Source: DASUAS01 sp963841415 | GTDB taxonomy: Bacteria; Actinomycetota; Acidimicrobiia; IMCC26256; DASPTH01 | Length of the DNA: 64,000 bases | Reading direction: 5' to 3' | NCBI GenBank assembly: GCA_963841415.1 | Contig: CAWJCN010000006.1 | Location: 124,001 to 188,000, forward strand | Part shown: positions 18,736 to 27,297 of the stretch, in pieces | Numbering within the stretch: position 1 is the first letter of the stretch | Layout of the letters: each line of letters begins with the position of its first letter | The notes under the pieces: model-generated | What the model was told of the DNA's origin: nothing | The model's database searches: none | Seen by the model: only the letters and a program-made list of their open reading frames with translations | Program-made: the position numbers and the translations under genes

Positions 18736-18769
18736 ACGCGGTTGCCGCCGCGCTCGCGTCCGGCTGATG

Positions 18770-19979
18770 AAGGAACGTCATTCGTCGCTGGCGGATGCGG
18801 CTCAACCCTCCGCTCGCGCCGATATGACGATCGGGCAGCGGCACCAGCGGGGCGATTCCTGCCTCGGCGGTCATCGCTGTGAGCCGATCCGCGATCAGCC
18901 GGTCCCGGTCCTCGGTGGCGTGCTGGTACACCATCGCTGCGCTCGGACTTGCATGGCCGAGCCGAGCCATGAGCTCCTTGGTCGTCGCTCCCGTGCGCGC
19001 CGCGAGCGTGCCCGCGGTGTGACGGAGATCGTGGAACCGAAGGCCGTCCAAGCCGACCCCGTGTGTGGCCGGGCACCCAGACCCGTGATCGGAAGTTGCC
19101 CCGCTCGAGCGGCTTGCCGGCCGCGGACGTGAACACGTAGCCGTCTGGCGCCCGGACCGCCGTACAGGCCGAGGTGATGCTCGAGCTCCTCGACCAAGGG
19201 CTTCGGCGAGTGCGACTTGCCGGCGACCTCGCCATGGTCTTCGGCCCGTCCTCGACCACGTCACCTGAGGCGAGGAGCAGTCGCTTCCGGCGCACCGTGA
19301 TCCGTCGCGTGCAGGAGATCAACGTCAGCAAGCGTAGCGCAAACAGCTCGCCTTGCCGCAGGCCTGCGAGGCCCGCGGTCAACACGAGCGCGCGGTAGCG
19401 GTCTGGCACCGCAGCGGCGAGGTCATAGAGCTCAGCAAGCGAGATGAACCGCTGCTCGGGGTGTCGCTCGACGCCGCCGCTGTCGATGCGACACGGGTTC
19501 TTCGCGATGCGGTCGTCGTTCACCGCCTGGCCGAGGATCTGGCGCAGCCGCACATACGCCTTCGCGGCGACCGACTTGCCACGCACTGAGACCAACACTC
19601 CGTACCACGACTCTGATCAGCTCAGGCGTCAGCTCGTTCAGCGGCACCGACCCGAGCGCAATCCCGTCGCTGATCGCAGGCAGGATGTGCGCACCCTTAG
19701 CTGCAACTCGTAGATCTCGCGGGTTCGCGGCGCGATCGTTGACTTCCCGCCCAGCCAAGCCGTCGCGTAATCGGACAGCGAGATCCGTCCGGCCGCGGGA
19801 TCGAGCCAGAGGCCGCGCGCCTGGTCCGACTCGGCACCGGCCAGCCAGCGTGCCGCCTCACCCTTCGCCTTGAACGTTCGCGGCGCGCTGACGAGACGAC
19901 CGTCGGCGCTGCGAAATCGGGCCTGCCAGCGTCCACTGGGCAGCCGGCGAACAGTTCCGAACTGACGCTTGCCTGCCAC
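18770..19979 (-). pseudogene. Tyrosine-family integrase, split over several frames
   Basis: Starting at 19979 the product begins MAGKRQFGTVRRLPSGRWQA, the typical start of actinobacterial tyrosine integrases with an AP2-like arm-binding domain. The core-binding and catalytic domains then appear in three frames. AGLRQGELFALR (catalytic Arg, about 19338-19368), FHDLRHTAGTLAARTG (His-x2-Arg, about 19010-19035) and LGHASPSAAMVYQHAT (nucleophile Tyr codon 18926-18928) are all present. So no catalytic residue has been lost, but at least three frame changes separate them. The 3' end is uncertain (about 18770). It could be a decayed gene or one damaged by sequence errors. It sits at the end of island B away from the intact tRNA. 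Confidence 0.8.
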
Positions 19980-20039
19980 GTGCCACCTCCTGCTGTTCCG
20001 TTGTGCTCTGTCTCACCAAGGGTCGCACCACCCCGGGCT

Positions 20040-20155
20040 GAGCCGGCTCGCCTTCATCGAACCACCTGGGATGAGACACCAGTCATCGAGCCGGCTCGGC
20101 GCAGACCGGGGTGGTCCGACCCCTGGTATGGGTGTGAGCGCCCACACGGGCGCTC
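20040..20155. promoter_or_regulatory. int-xis divergent control region with palindromes
   Basis: The 189-base gap between the integrase and excisionase-like starts has two identical perfect palindromes GAGCCGGCTC (20040-20049 and 20088-20097, 48 bases apart). It also has a perfect hairpin GAGCGCCC-ACAC-GGGCGCTC at 20136-20155, ending five bases before the GGAGG of the excisionase-like gene (20161). These look like operator sites and a translation-control hairpin. Confidence 0.6.
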
Positions 20156-20168
20156 GGTCTGGAGGCCC

Positions 20169-20507
20169 ATGTCGACGACGAGCGAGGTTCCCGACTTCTT
20201 GACCGTCGAAGAGGCCGCGCGTGTCCTGCGCATCGGCCGAACCGCCGCATATGCCCAGGCACGTGTCTGGCGTGAGACCGGTGGTCGTGAGGGTCTCCCC
20301 GTCATACCTGTGGGTCGGCTGCTGCGAGTCCCGAGGGCGGCGTTGGAGGCGATGGCGGGCGGCGCGATCACGGCGGCGGCGGTCGTCATCGCCGGACCGC
20401 AGCACGCACCGCCTCCCGTCGCCGCCCCACTGCCCCGCACGACCACGGCCCGCCGACACACCAGCGCGACGTCCGCGACCGATCAGCCGACCCTTCCCCT
20501 CGCCTGA
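20169..20507 (+). CDS. Excisionase-like helix-turn-helix protein
   Basis: This 112-residue protein begins at ATG 20169, right after GGAGG (20161-20165). The first 65 residues are a MerR/excisionase-type winged helix: FLTVEEAARVLRIGRTAAYA, with GLPVIPVGRLLRVPRAALEA forming the wing and recognition end. The C-terminal half is Ala/Pro/Thr-rich and probably disordered. It is divergent from the integrase, the standard place for an Xis that directs excision and may repress int. It is intact, unlike the integrase and relaxase. A transcriptional regulator of the element is the alternative. Confidence 0.8.
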   Translation: MSTTSEVPDFLTVEEAARVLRIGRTAAYAQARVWRETGGREGLPVIPVGRLLRVPRAALEAMAGGAITAAAVVIAGPQHAPPPVAAPLPRTTTARRHTSATSATDQPTLPLA

Positions 20508-20613
20508 CCGCCATGCACGAGCTGCCTCGCATCGACTCCCGCAACGAAGTCAGACGCACTTGCACCTGCGGTGCCGGGAGCTATCCACGCGCTTGTCGAG
20601 AGGCGTTGTTGAC

Positions 20614-23189
20614 GTGTTGAGTCTCGGGAAGCTCGCGCCGGGTCAGCAGCAGTACTACCTCGAGACCGTCGCCGCGCGGTGCCGAGGAGTACTACACGGG
20701 CGCGAAAGAAGCACCGGGTGAATGGACCGGTCTGAGCGCAGCGCGCCTCGGTCTGGCAGGTGAGGTTGACCCCGACGCGTTGCGGCTCGTGTTGGAGTCA
20801 CGCGATCCGACCACGGGCGAGCGGTTGACGCGGGCGCAGGGCGCGCCGAAGATCCCGGGGTTCGACGCGACGTTCTGCGCACCGAAGTCAGTGTCACTGC
20901 TGTTCGCGCTGGGCGAGGCGGAGGCGTCGAACGAGGTCCGCAACGCGCACGACGCTGCGGTCGCCGCCGCGCTGCGCGTGTTGGAGGGCGAAGCAGCCCG
21001 AGCGCGGCGCGGACGGGGCGGCGCAGAACGGCACGTCGCCGAAGGGTTCGTCTCGGCCGCGTTTCGGCACCGGACGTCACGAGCCGGTGATCCGCACCTC
21101 CACACGCACGTCCTCGTCGCGAACCTGGTCTGGTGTGCAGATGACGGCCGCTGGTCAGCGCTCGACGCGCGGTCGCTGTACGGGTGGGCCAAGACGGTCG
21201 GGCACCTGTACGAGGCGCAGCTGCGCGCCGAGCTGACCCACCGGTTGGGTCTCGGCTGGACACCGGTCACGAATGGCATCGCAGATATTGACGGCATCCC
21301 GAAGCCTGTGTTGCGGGCGTTCTCGCGGCGGCGCCACGAGATCGAGATGCACATGGAAGAGCGTGGCGAGAGCGGGGCTCGGGCCGCGCAGCGTGCTACG
21401 TACGCGACGCGCGGCCGCAAGCACGACGTACCGACCGAGAGTCTGCTGTCGGAGTGGCGCGCCCGAGCGGACGCGCTCGGACTCGATGACACTGCTTTGG
21501 CCGCGCTGCTCTGTGGCCACGGTCGCACTGCGGTTCCTGTGCCAGGGACACCAGAGGCGGAAGCATTCTTCGCACAGATGGCGAGCCCGACCGGGTTGAC
21601 CGCGCGTGCTGCCAGCTTCGGACGTCGCGAGATCCTCCAAGCGGTCGCGGCGCGCCTTCCCGCAGGCGGAACCATCGACCAGATCGTCGACCTGGCTGAC
21701 GCGTTCCTCGCCTCCGAGCATGTGATCCCGCTCGCCGTACCAGCCGGACTGCGGACTTCGGACGTGATCCGCCGCGCCGATGGCCGTGTCGTCGCTGTCC
21801 ACGTCGACGAGCAACGGTGGACGACCCCCGAGATGCTCGCCACCGAACGGGCCGTGATCACCACTGCGCTCGACCGCCAATACGACCGCGTCGGCATCGC
21901 ACATCCGATGCACGTGGGTGCCGCGCTCGGCGACGCGGCCGTCGCTTTCGGACGAGCAGGTCCGCATGGTCCGCCAGCTCACCACCTCGGGAGCCGGCGT
22001 GGAGGCCGTCGAGGGGGTGGCTGGCAGCGGGAAGACCTACGCCCTCGCCGCCGCCCACGACGCCTGGCACGCCTCCGGGCATCGGGTCATGGGATGTGCC
22101 CTCGCCGCCCGAGCCGCCGCACAGCTCGAACAGAACACGGCGATCCCATCCATGACCCTCGACCGGCTGCTCCGACAACTCGACCGAGGCTCTCTCGCTA
22201 TCGATCGCGGCACCGTCGTTGTGGTGGACGAAGCCGCGATGGTCGGCACCCGCAAACTCGCCGAACTCCTCGACCACGCGGACCGCGCCGGCGCCAAGGT
22301 CGTGCTCGTCGGCGACCACCACCAGTTGCCTGAGATCGACGCCGGTGGTGCCTTCACCGGCATCCACACGCGACTCCAAGGCCTCCGGTTGGTCGAGAAC
22401 CGCCGCCAAATCGAGACCTGGGAACGCGAGGCCCTCGCCCAACTCCGCGCCGGCGACGCCACCGCCGCCTTCGCCGACTACGAACGGCATGGTCGCGTCG
22501 TCCACCACGACGACCCCGAACAGCTACGCGAGCGACTCGTCGACGACTGGTGGGCCGCCCGCTCCCGCGGTTCGCACGCGCTCATGATCGCGAGCCGCAA
22601 CGACGACGTCGACGATCTCAACCAGCGTGCCCGAGCCCACCGGGTCCGAGCCGGAGAGCTCGGCGCCTATGACCTCGTCGTTGGTGGGAGGGGCTTCGCG
22701 ATCGGCGACGAAGTCGTCACGACTCGCAACGACTACCAGCTTGGTGTCCTTAACGGCACCCGCGGCGTCATCACCGACATCGACCACAACCACGGCGAAC
22801 TCCGCATCCACGCCGATGGACGCGACGTCGTGCTTCCACCGTCGTACGTCGCAGCAGGACACGTCACCCACGCGTACGCGGTGACCTTCCACAAAGCACA
22901 AGGTCTCACTGTCCGCGACGCCTTTGTGCTCGCCGACGACACCCTCGACCGAGAACGCGCCTACACCGGCATGTCCCGCGGCACCCACACCAACCGGCTC
23001 TACATCACCGACCCGCCCGACGAACGAGCCGAAGAACGCCACGTGCCTGAGCCGGCGAACGATGCCGTCGCCCGCGCCCGCCGACAACTCGGCAAGACAA
23101 TCGCCCAGTCCATGGCTATCGATCAACTCGGCGTGCATCACGCACCTGTCCTCGACGGCCCACACCTCGGACGCGACCTCGGTCCGTAG
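20614..23189 (+). pseudogene. MobF-type relaxase-helicase (TraA/TrwC-like), frameshifted
   Basis: The reconstructed product is about 860 residues. It begins at GTG 20614 (LSLGKLAPGQQQYYLETVA), the TrwC-type N-terminus with the nucleophile Tyr pair. One frame change near 20680 leads to EEYYTGAKEAPGEWTGLS and the relaxase domain, including the metal-binding three-His segment GDPHLHTHVLVANLVW (about 21085-21120). A second change near 21945 leads to the RecD-like helicase: GVAGSGKTYALAAAHD (Walker A), VVVVDEAAMVG (Walker B) and VTFHKAQGLTVRDAFVLADD near the C-terminus. Such proteins nick and unwind DNA at oriT for conjugative transfer. No T4SS or coupling protein is present, so helper functions would be needed. 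Confidence 0.85.
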
Positions 23190-23239
23190 GGCCGCGGCGC
23201 AAGAACGGTGCGCGTGGCGACGGGCGCTTCATCTCTTCG

Positions 23240-24478
23240 TCACAGGCTCACGTGTCCGACAACACCGAAGCGGGCGAGATCGGGAGTGTTCGTCTCTACA
23301 CCGAAGTCGAGGACGGTCAGGGTTTGGGGATCCAGGGTAAACACCGCGTCGTTGCCGCGACTCACACAAGCAGATGGCGCAGCCCCCGCAGGGCACGAGT
23401 GATTCCATACGAACTTCCCGTGGAAATCGATCAGGTACACCGGAGCGCTTGGGTCTGGGGCACCGCCGCCGCTCACGATGCTCGAGGCCTGGCCGTGGGT
23501 CGTCAGCACCCAATCCGCTGAGGTCGCGTGGCCACTGCCGACAGGTGACGCGTGTTGACGCAGCCAGGTCGCAAGGGACACGGGCAGTCCAGGAATGGTC
23601 GTCCGAAAGCCGATGCAACTTCCTGTTGGCACCTTGTCGCCGCTCGACGGCTCCTGGGCGAACACGCGAGCGCTTCGACCCGTCGGGTCGCTCTTGTCGG
23701 TTCCGAACGCGATGACCTCCAGTCCCTTTCGCCTGACGATCCGCAGCGCCATCGCAAGCGGTTTGCCAAGCACGTTTGGCACTGTGACGGTTTGAGCGGC
23801 GTTCGTTGCGCAATCGGTCGTCGTCACGTGGACAGTCATCGCTTTCGGGAGCTTGACCTTTAATCCTTCGGTGGCGACCAGCGTGAGTTCATAAGTGCCG
23901 TTGGGGAGGCGCGGCGGTCCTCCAACCACGCCGAGACCTGGCAGAAGGCACGGCACCCATCCGTTTTCGCCGTGTGTGCTGCACTCGGTGTATCGCGTGT
24001 TGATGTCGACCGGGAACGTCGACTTGCCTATCGGCAACGTGAATTGCTGCAGACACAGCGGCCACGCCGGGCTCTGCTGATACTTCCCGTTTCCGAGTTC
24101 CACCGCGAATGGCGAGCCGCAGCCCGAGAAATGGACGGGATGGCCGGTGGCGTTGACGACTACGACCGATGCTGTGACATCCGTTCCTGCGGTGAGGATC
24201 GGACTCGGGAGATCGACCCTGACAACTGGCAGGTCACCGTTGCGCACCGGGGGACGCTCTCTAGTCGTCTCGACGGCAAGTTGTGATGGACGCGTCTTCG
24301 TCAGGACGACGCCCGCGACCGCCGCAACCGCGACAGCACACGCAACGCCTGCGGTCCACCTTCGTCTCGCCCGGCGACGGGCCTCCCGTCGAACAAAGGT
24401 GCTGACCAGTGTTTCGCTCGGCGCCAGGTCGGGCCCGGCGGCCTCGTCGAGCTCTGCGCGCAGCTCCTCGACTCTCAC
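23240..24478 (-). CDS. Membrane protein with PASTA domain, probable anti-sigma partner
   Basis: This 412-residue protein begins at GTG 24478, overlapping the stop of the sigma factor gene. Residues 1-40 are cytoplasmic and charged (RVEELRAELDEAAGPDLAPS), and residues about 42-60 form one membrane helix (VACAVAVAAVAGVVLT). The extracellular part has a beta domain with paired Cys (HFSGCGSPFAVE, AWPLCLQQF) and a PASTA domain near residues 225-290 (VTVPNVLGKPLAMALRIVRR, then GDKVPTGSCI). PASTA domains bind cell-wall fragments or lipid II. Translational coupling to the ECF gene suggests a membrane anti-sigma or sensor, although no zinc-binding HxxxCxxC motif is seen. Confidence 0.75.
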   Translation of the reverse strand: MRVEELRAELDEAAGPDLAPSETLVSTFVRREARRRARRRWTAGVACAVAVAAVAGVVLTKTRPSQLAVETTRERPPVRNGDLPVVRVDLPSPILTAGTDVTASVVVVNATGHPVHFSGCGSPFAVELGNGKYQQSPAWPLCLQQFTLPIGKSTFPVDINTRYTECSTHGENGWVPCLLPGLGVVGGPPRLPNGTYELTLVATEGLKVKLPKAMTVHVTTTDCATNAAQTVTVPNVLGKPLAMALRIVRRKGLEVIAFGTDKSDPTGRSARVFAQEPSSGDKVPTGSCIGFRTTIPGLPVSLATWLRQHASPVGSGHATSADWVLTTHGQASSIVSGGGAPDPSAPVYLIDFHGKFVWNHSCPAGAAPSACVSRGNDAVFTLDPQTLTVLDFGVETNTPDLARFGVVGHVSL

Positions 24479-24951
24479 GCTTCACCGTCCGTGAGGTCGA
24501 CCCGCATCTTCATCAATGCCTGATGGAGCGTCGCTCGCGCCGTTCCCTCTGCACAGCCAAGCGCCTCTGCCACTTCGGCGAACGGAAGGTCTGCCAGATA
24601 GCGCAGAACAACCACGGCACGCTGGCGCTCGGTGAGCTGCGCGAGCGCCTCCCTCACGGACACCTTCGCAACCACGCTTGCAGCATGATCCGCGCTGCCC
24701 TGGTCGCGTGCGTACTCCGGATCGGCCAGGCGCTCCTCATGGCGCCATCGACGCCGCTCGGCGTTCATCGCGACGACGATCACCCAAGCGTCCGGACGGT
24801 CCAGCTGGCGGATCGCTCGCCAACGCCGGTACGCACGGGCGAACGCTTCCTGTGCCACCTCCTCGGCCCGATCTCGATTCCCGAGCGCGAGCGACACCGT
24901 CCTCACAACGTCTCCATAGCTCCTGCGAAAGAACTCCGCGAAGTCGTCCAC
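24475..24951 (-). CDS. ECF sigma factor (SigE-like, actinobacterial)
   Basis: This 158-residue RNA polymerase sigma factor has region 2 (residues about 10-65: RTVSLALGNRDRAEEVAQEA, FARAYRRWRAI) and region 4 (LTERQRAVVVLRYLADLPFA, then EGTARATLHQALMKMR). The length and the DFAEFFRRSYGDVVRTV start fit the small SigE-family ECF group common in actinobacteria. The stop overlaps the start of the PASTA membrane protein (GTGA), so the pair is co-expressed and probably works as a signal-response unit. It is the cargo gene nearest to the tRNA end of island B. Target promoters are unknown. Confidence 0.88.
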   Translation of the reverse strand: MDDFAEFFRRSYGDVVRTVSLALGNRDRAEEVAQEAFARAYRRWRAIRQLDRPDAWVIVVAMNAERRRWRHEERLADPEYARDQGSADHAASVVAKVSVREALAQLTERQRAVVVLRYLADLPFAEVAEALGCAEGTARATLHQALMKMRVDLTDGEA

Positions 24952-25232
24952 GTACTCCCCATCCTCACCCAGTACAGAGTCACGACGGGTGGACTTCGTT
25001 TAGCGATGCATCCAAGAAGGCCTTCGTGCACGCGACGAACGTCGGTGATCTGGCCGCCCTGTTCTCACACGGTGATGGACCCCCACGCGGGCCGGATTGG
25101 CGCTTGCCCTGCGGCTCCGAGGCGAACGCGCCAGCCCTCTCGACGGTGCACACCTCCCCGCTGACCTTGACGAGGCAACACAAGCCGGCGCTTCGAAGCA
25201 CTGTCCGACACGATCCGGCATGGCGAAGAAAA

Positions 25233-25261
25233 GTGGCACGGTGTGGCACGTGTGTGGCACG
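25233..25261 (+). repeat. Cluster of three TGTGGCACG-type repeats near the tRNA-Phe end
   Basis: GTGGCACG (25233-25240) and TGTGGCACG at 25242-25250 and 25253-25261 are spaced 10-11 bases apart, 57 bases inside the island from the tRNA 3' end. They match the pair at 17644-17663 in the same orientation. The rest of 24952-25279 shows no gene or other structure. Confidence 0.6.
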
Positions 25262-25279
25262 CCAGCCGACTCGCGACGA

Positions 25280-25313
25280 AGCCCTGGCCGAGGACAAGCC
25301 TCTGACCAGGGCT
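25280..25313 (-). terminator. Hairpin terminator after tRNA-Phe
   Basis: AGCCCTGG (25280-25287) pairs with CCAGGGCT (25306-25313), with an inner GAGG/CCTC pair. It lies just beyond the CCA end of tRNA-Phe on the minus strand. att copies 1 and 2 keep the outer stem but have a different inner stem (CAGCG/CGCTG). A strong U tract is absent. Confidence 0.6.
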
Positions 25314-25317
25314 TTCG

Positions 25318-25393
25318 TGGTGGCCGGGACCGGCGTCGATCCGGTGACCCCGCGCTTTTCAGGCGCGTGCTCTGCCGACTGAGCTACCCGGCC
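25318..25393 (-). tRNA. tRNA-Phe (GAA), intact, CCA encoded
   Basis: A 76-base cloverleaf reads from 25393. The acceptor stem is GGCCGGG/CCCGGCC with discriminator A and encoded CCA. U8, A9 and the D-arm core are normal. The anticodon loop CTGAAAA gives anticodon GAA. The T stem is ACCGG/CCGGT, but the T loop is ATCGACG, with A in place of the near-universal T54. Its 3' part is the attachment target of the islands to the left. It is the last of three tRNAs read in the same direction. Confidence 0.95.
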
Positions 25394-25427
25394 TCGCGGA
25401 AACCACCGCCGCAGCGGCGGTCTCCTG

Positions 25428-25502
25428 CGGTCCTGACGGGATTTGAACCCGCGGCCTCCGCCTTGACAGGGCGGCGTGCACTCCAAACTGCACCACAGGA
25501 CC
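25428..25502 (-). tRNA. tRNA-Asp (GTC)
   Basis: A 75-base cloverleaf reads from 25502. The acceptor is GGTCCTG/CAGGACC with discriminator G, typical of tRNA-Asp. The anticodon loop CTGTCAA gives GTC, and the T arm CGGGTTCAAATCCCG is standard. CCA is not encoded (CAG follows), unlike the neighbouring tRNA-Phe. It lies between tRNA-Glu and tRNA-Phe in one cluster. Confidence 0.96.
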
Positions 25503-25506
25503 TCGG

Positions 25507-25579
25507 TGCCCCCAGGGGAGTTCGAATCCCCGTTACCGCCTTGAAAGGGCGGCGTCCTGGGCCACTAGACGATGGGGGC
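25507..25579 (-). tRNA. tRNA-Glu (TTC)
   Basis: A 73-base cloverleaf reads from 25579. The acceptor is GCCCCCA/TGGGGGC with discriminator A, and the anticodon loop CTTTCAA gives TTC. The T arm GGGGATTCGAACTCCCC is standard. CCA is not encoded. It is first in the Glu-Asp-Phe cluster, four bases before tRNA-Asp. Confidence 0.96.
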
Positions 25580-25627
25580 TCGCCTCACCTGAGGGAGCGC
25601 ATGGTAGCAGCACCGCCTCGACCCGGA

Positions 25628-27220
25628 TCAGGCCGGAGCCGGGCGGTCCTCGGCCCTGCGACAGCCTCGGCCGCCACAGCGACGCAGCTGGGCGATGCGG
25701 TGCGCCATCCGACGCTCGAGCGCGGGTCGGGTGCCGGCGAGGTTGTGGATCTCGTCGGGATCGCGACGCAGGTCGTAGAGCTCGCGGTCACCGGTGGAGT
25801 ACTCCGCGGCGAGGAGGTGCGCGGTGCGCAGCGCGTCGTAGTCGGGGATCTCCGCACCGCGGTTGAGGAGCATCTCGTCGCGGATCTCACGGTGGCGCGC
25901 CTGGCCGTCGGGCCCGGCCTGGTCGGGGTCGGGTGGCTCGAGGGTCGAGCCTCGTGCCGAACGCGGGCGCGCGGGCTCGGGCATCCCCGACTCCACGCGG
26001 TGCTCGACGAGATAGCTCGTGCGCCAGTGCGCCGGCGCCTCACCGCGCAGCAGGGGGAGCAACGAGCGGCCGTCCGTGAACGACGGCGCGCGCACACCGG
26101 CCATCGCCTCGAACGTCGGAGCCAGGTCGGTGTTGCCGGCGAGGCGGGTGACGTGCGCGTTCGCTCGCACACCGGGGCCGCGCACGAGGAGCGGGACGTG
26201 GATGTCGCTCTCGTACGGGGTCTGCTTGCCGGCTGGGAGGCGGTGTTGGCCGAGGTGGAAGCCGTTGTCCGAGGTGAACACGATGTACGTGTCGTCGAGC
26301 TGCTTGGTGACGCGCAACGTGTGGACGAGTCGAGCCACGCCGCGGTCGACCGCCTGCAGCGAGCGGATGCGCTTGCGGAAGAGGCGGTCGATCGATCGCG
26401 TCTCCTCGGCACTGAACGCGGGCAGGTCGCGCACGTAGCCGGGCGCGTGGCTCACGTCGGCCTGATCGAAGCTCGGCGTGCGGGGCGCGTGCGCATGCCG
26501 GAACCGCCGCCGGTCGGCGCGGGCGGGGACGGCGGGCTGATGGGGTGCGTACACCGAGAGGTACGCGAAGAACGGCTGGTGGTGCCGCGCCGCGTTGCGG
26601 ATGAAGGTGTTGGTCAGACCGACGTAGACGTCGGTGCCGTAGTCGCGAGGGCGGTGCCGGTACACGCGGTAGGACTGGTTCTGGTTCAACACGTATCGGT
26701 ACTCCGAGTAGGGGTTGCCGTAGACCGCGCTGGCCCAGTTGTCCCATCCGGGGGGCACGTAGTCCGGCGCCGCGCCGTAGGGGTAACCGTTGAGGTACTT
26801 GCCGGTGAGCGACGTCGTGTACCCAGCCTGGTGCAGGCGGGTGGCGACGGTGTCGTGCTCCAGGCCGTCGGCGTACGCGCGCTCGAAGCCACCGTTGTCA
26901 CCGCCGTTGCTCCACACGCCGGTGTTGTGTGCGTACTGGCCGCGCAAGGTGGTCGTGCGCGACGGGCAGCAGAGCGAGTTGCTGACGAAGTAGTCGTCGA
27001 ACGTCGTGCCGTGCGCTCCGATCAACGCCCTCGTGTGGGGAAGGTAGCGAAGCTCGGCCAGGTCGAGGTCGTCGGTGAGGACGAAGAGGACGTTGGGCCG
27101 CCGTCGGGTGCTGCGGGGAACCACGACTGCGGGCGCCCGGCCCGCGACGATGGGGACGGCGGCCAGGGCGGTCACCGCGCAAGCAGCGAGGGCGGATCGG
27201 TGGAACACGGAACGGAGCAC
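25628..27220 (-). CDS. Secreted sulfatase (alkaline phosphatase superfamily)
   Basis: This 530-residue enzyme has a signal peptide (MLRSVFHRSALAACAVTALA) and a type I sulfatase domain. The metal-binding start is RPNVLFVLTDDLDL (Asp50, Asp51). NSLCCPSRTTTLRG contains the C-x-P-S-R formylglycine site, with Cys84 the residue to be oxidised. TGKYLNGYP and TSDNGFHLGQHR supply further active-site residues. Arylsulfatase or N-acetylglucosamine-6-sulfatase-like enzymes are the closest type; the substrate cannot be told. Activity needs a formylglycine-generating enzyme encoded elsewhere. It lies beside the tRNA cluster, outside the islands, and is intact. Confidence 0.9.
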   Translation of the reverse strand: MLRSVFHRSALAACAVTALAAVPIVAGRAPAVVVPRSTRRRPNVLFVLTDDLDLAELRYLPHTRALIGAHGTTFDDYFVSNSLCCPSRTTTLRGQYAHNTGVWSNGGDNGGFERAYADGLEHDTVATRLHQAGYTTSLTGKYLNGYPYGAAPDYVPPGWDNWASAVYGNPYSEYRYVLNQNQSYRVYRHRPRDYGTDVYVGLTNTFIRNAARHHQPFFAYLSVYAPHQPAVPARADRRRFRHAHAPRTPSFDQADVSHAPGYVRDLPAFSAEETRSIDRLFRKRIRSLQAVDRGVARLVHTLRVTKQLDDTYIVFTSDNGFHLGQHRLPAGKQTPYESDIHVPLLVRGPGVRANAHVTRLAGNTDLAPTFEAMAGVRAPSFTDGRSLLPLLRGEAPAHWRTSYLVEHRVESGMPEPARPRSARGSTLEPPDPDQAGPDGQARHREIRDEMLLNRGAEIPDYDALRTAHLLAAEYSTGDRELYDLRRDPDEIHNLAGTRPALERRMAHRIAQLRRCGGRGCRRAEDRPAPA

Positions 27221-27297
27221 GGAGTCGGTCTAGCCGCCAAAGCCGCGGATGGGCGCGCGCGTGTCATCCGGAGCGCGCCGCGGGGCGAAGAGCACGG

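Larger units (their letters stand above)
13261..25317. mobile_element. Two adjoining tRNA-Phe-integrated islands
   Basis: The segment lies between partial copy 1 of the tRNA-Phe 3' end and the intact tRNA-Phe, with partial copy 2 (17416-17514) in the middle. Island A (13261-17415) has an IS110 remnant, a lipoprotein and a large LuxR-type regulator. Island B (17515-25317) has a nucleotidyltransferase/HEPN pair, integrase and relaxase remnants, an excisionase-like gene and an ECF sigma/PASTA pair. A relaxase without any type IV secretion gene suggests a mobilizable rather than self-transmissible element. The boundaries are seen directly; the order of integration is inference. Confidence 0.8.

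Noticed and set aside
24980..25486. A minus-strand open frame across the tRNA cluster
   Set aside because: It reads through tRNA-Phe and part of tRNA-Asp; frames of this sort (GRVAQSAEHAPEK) are a known artefact of tRNA genes.
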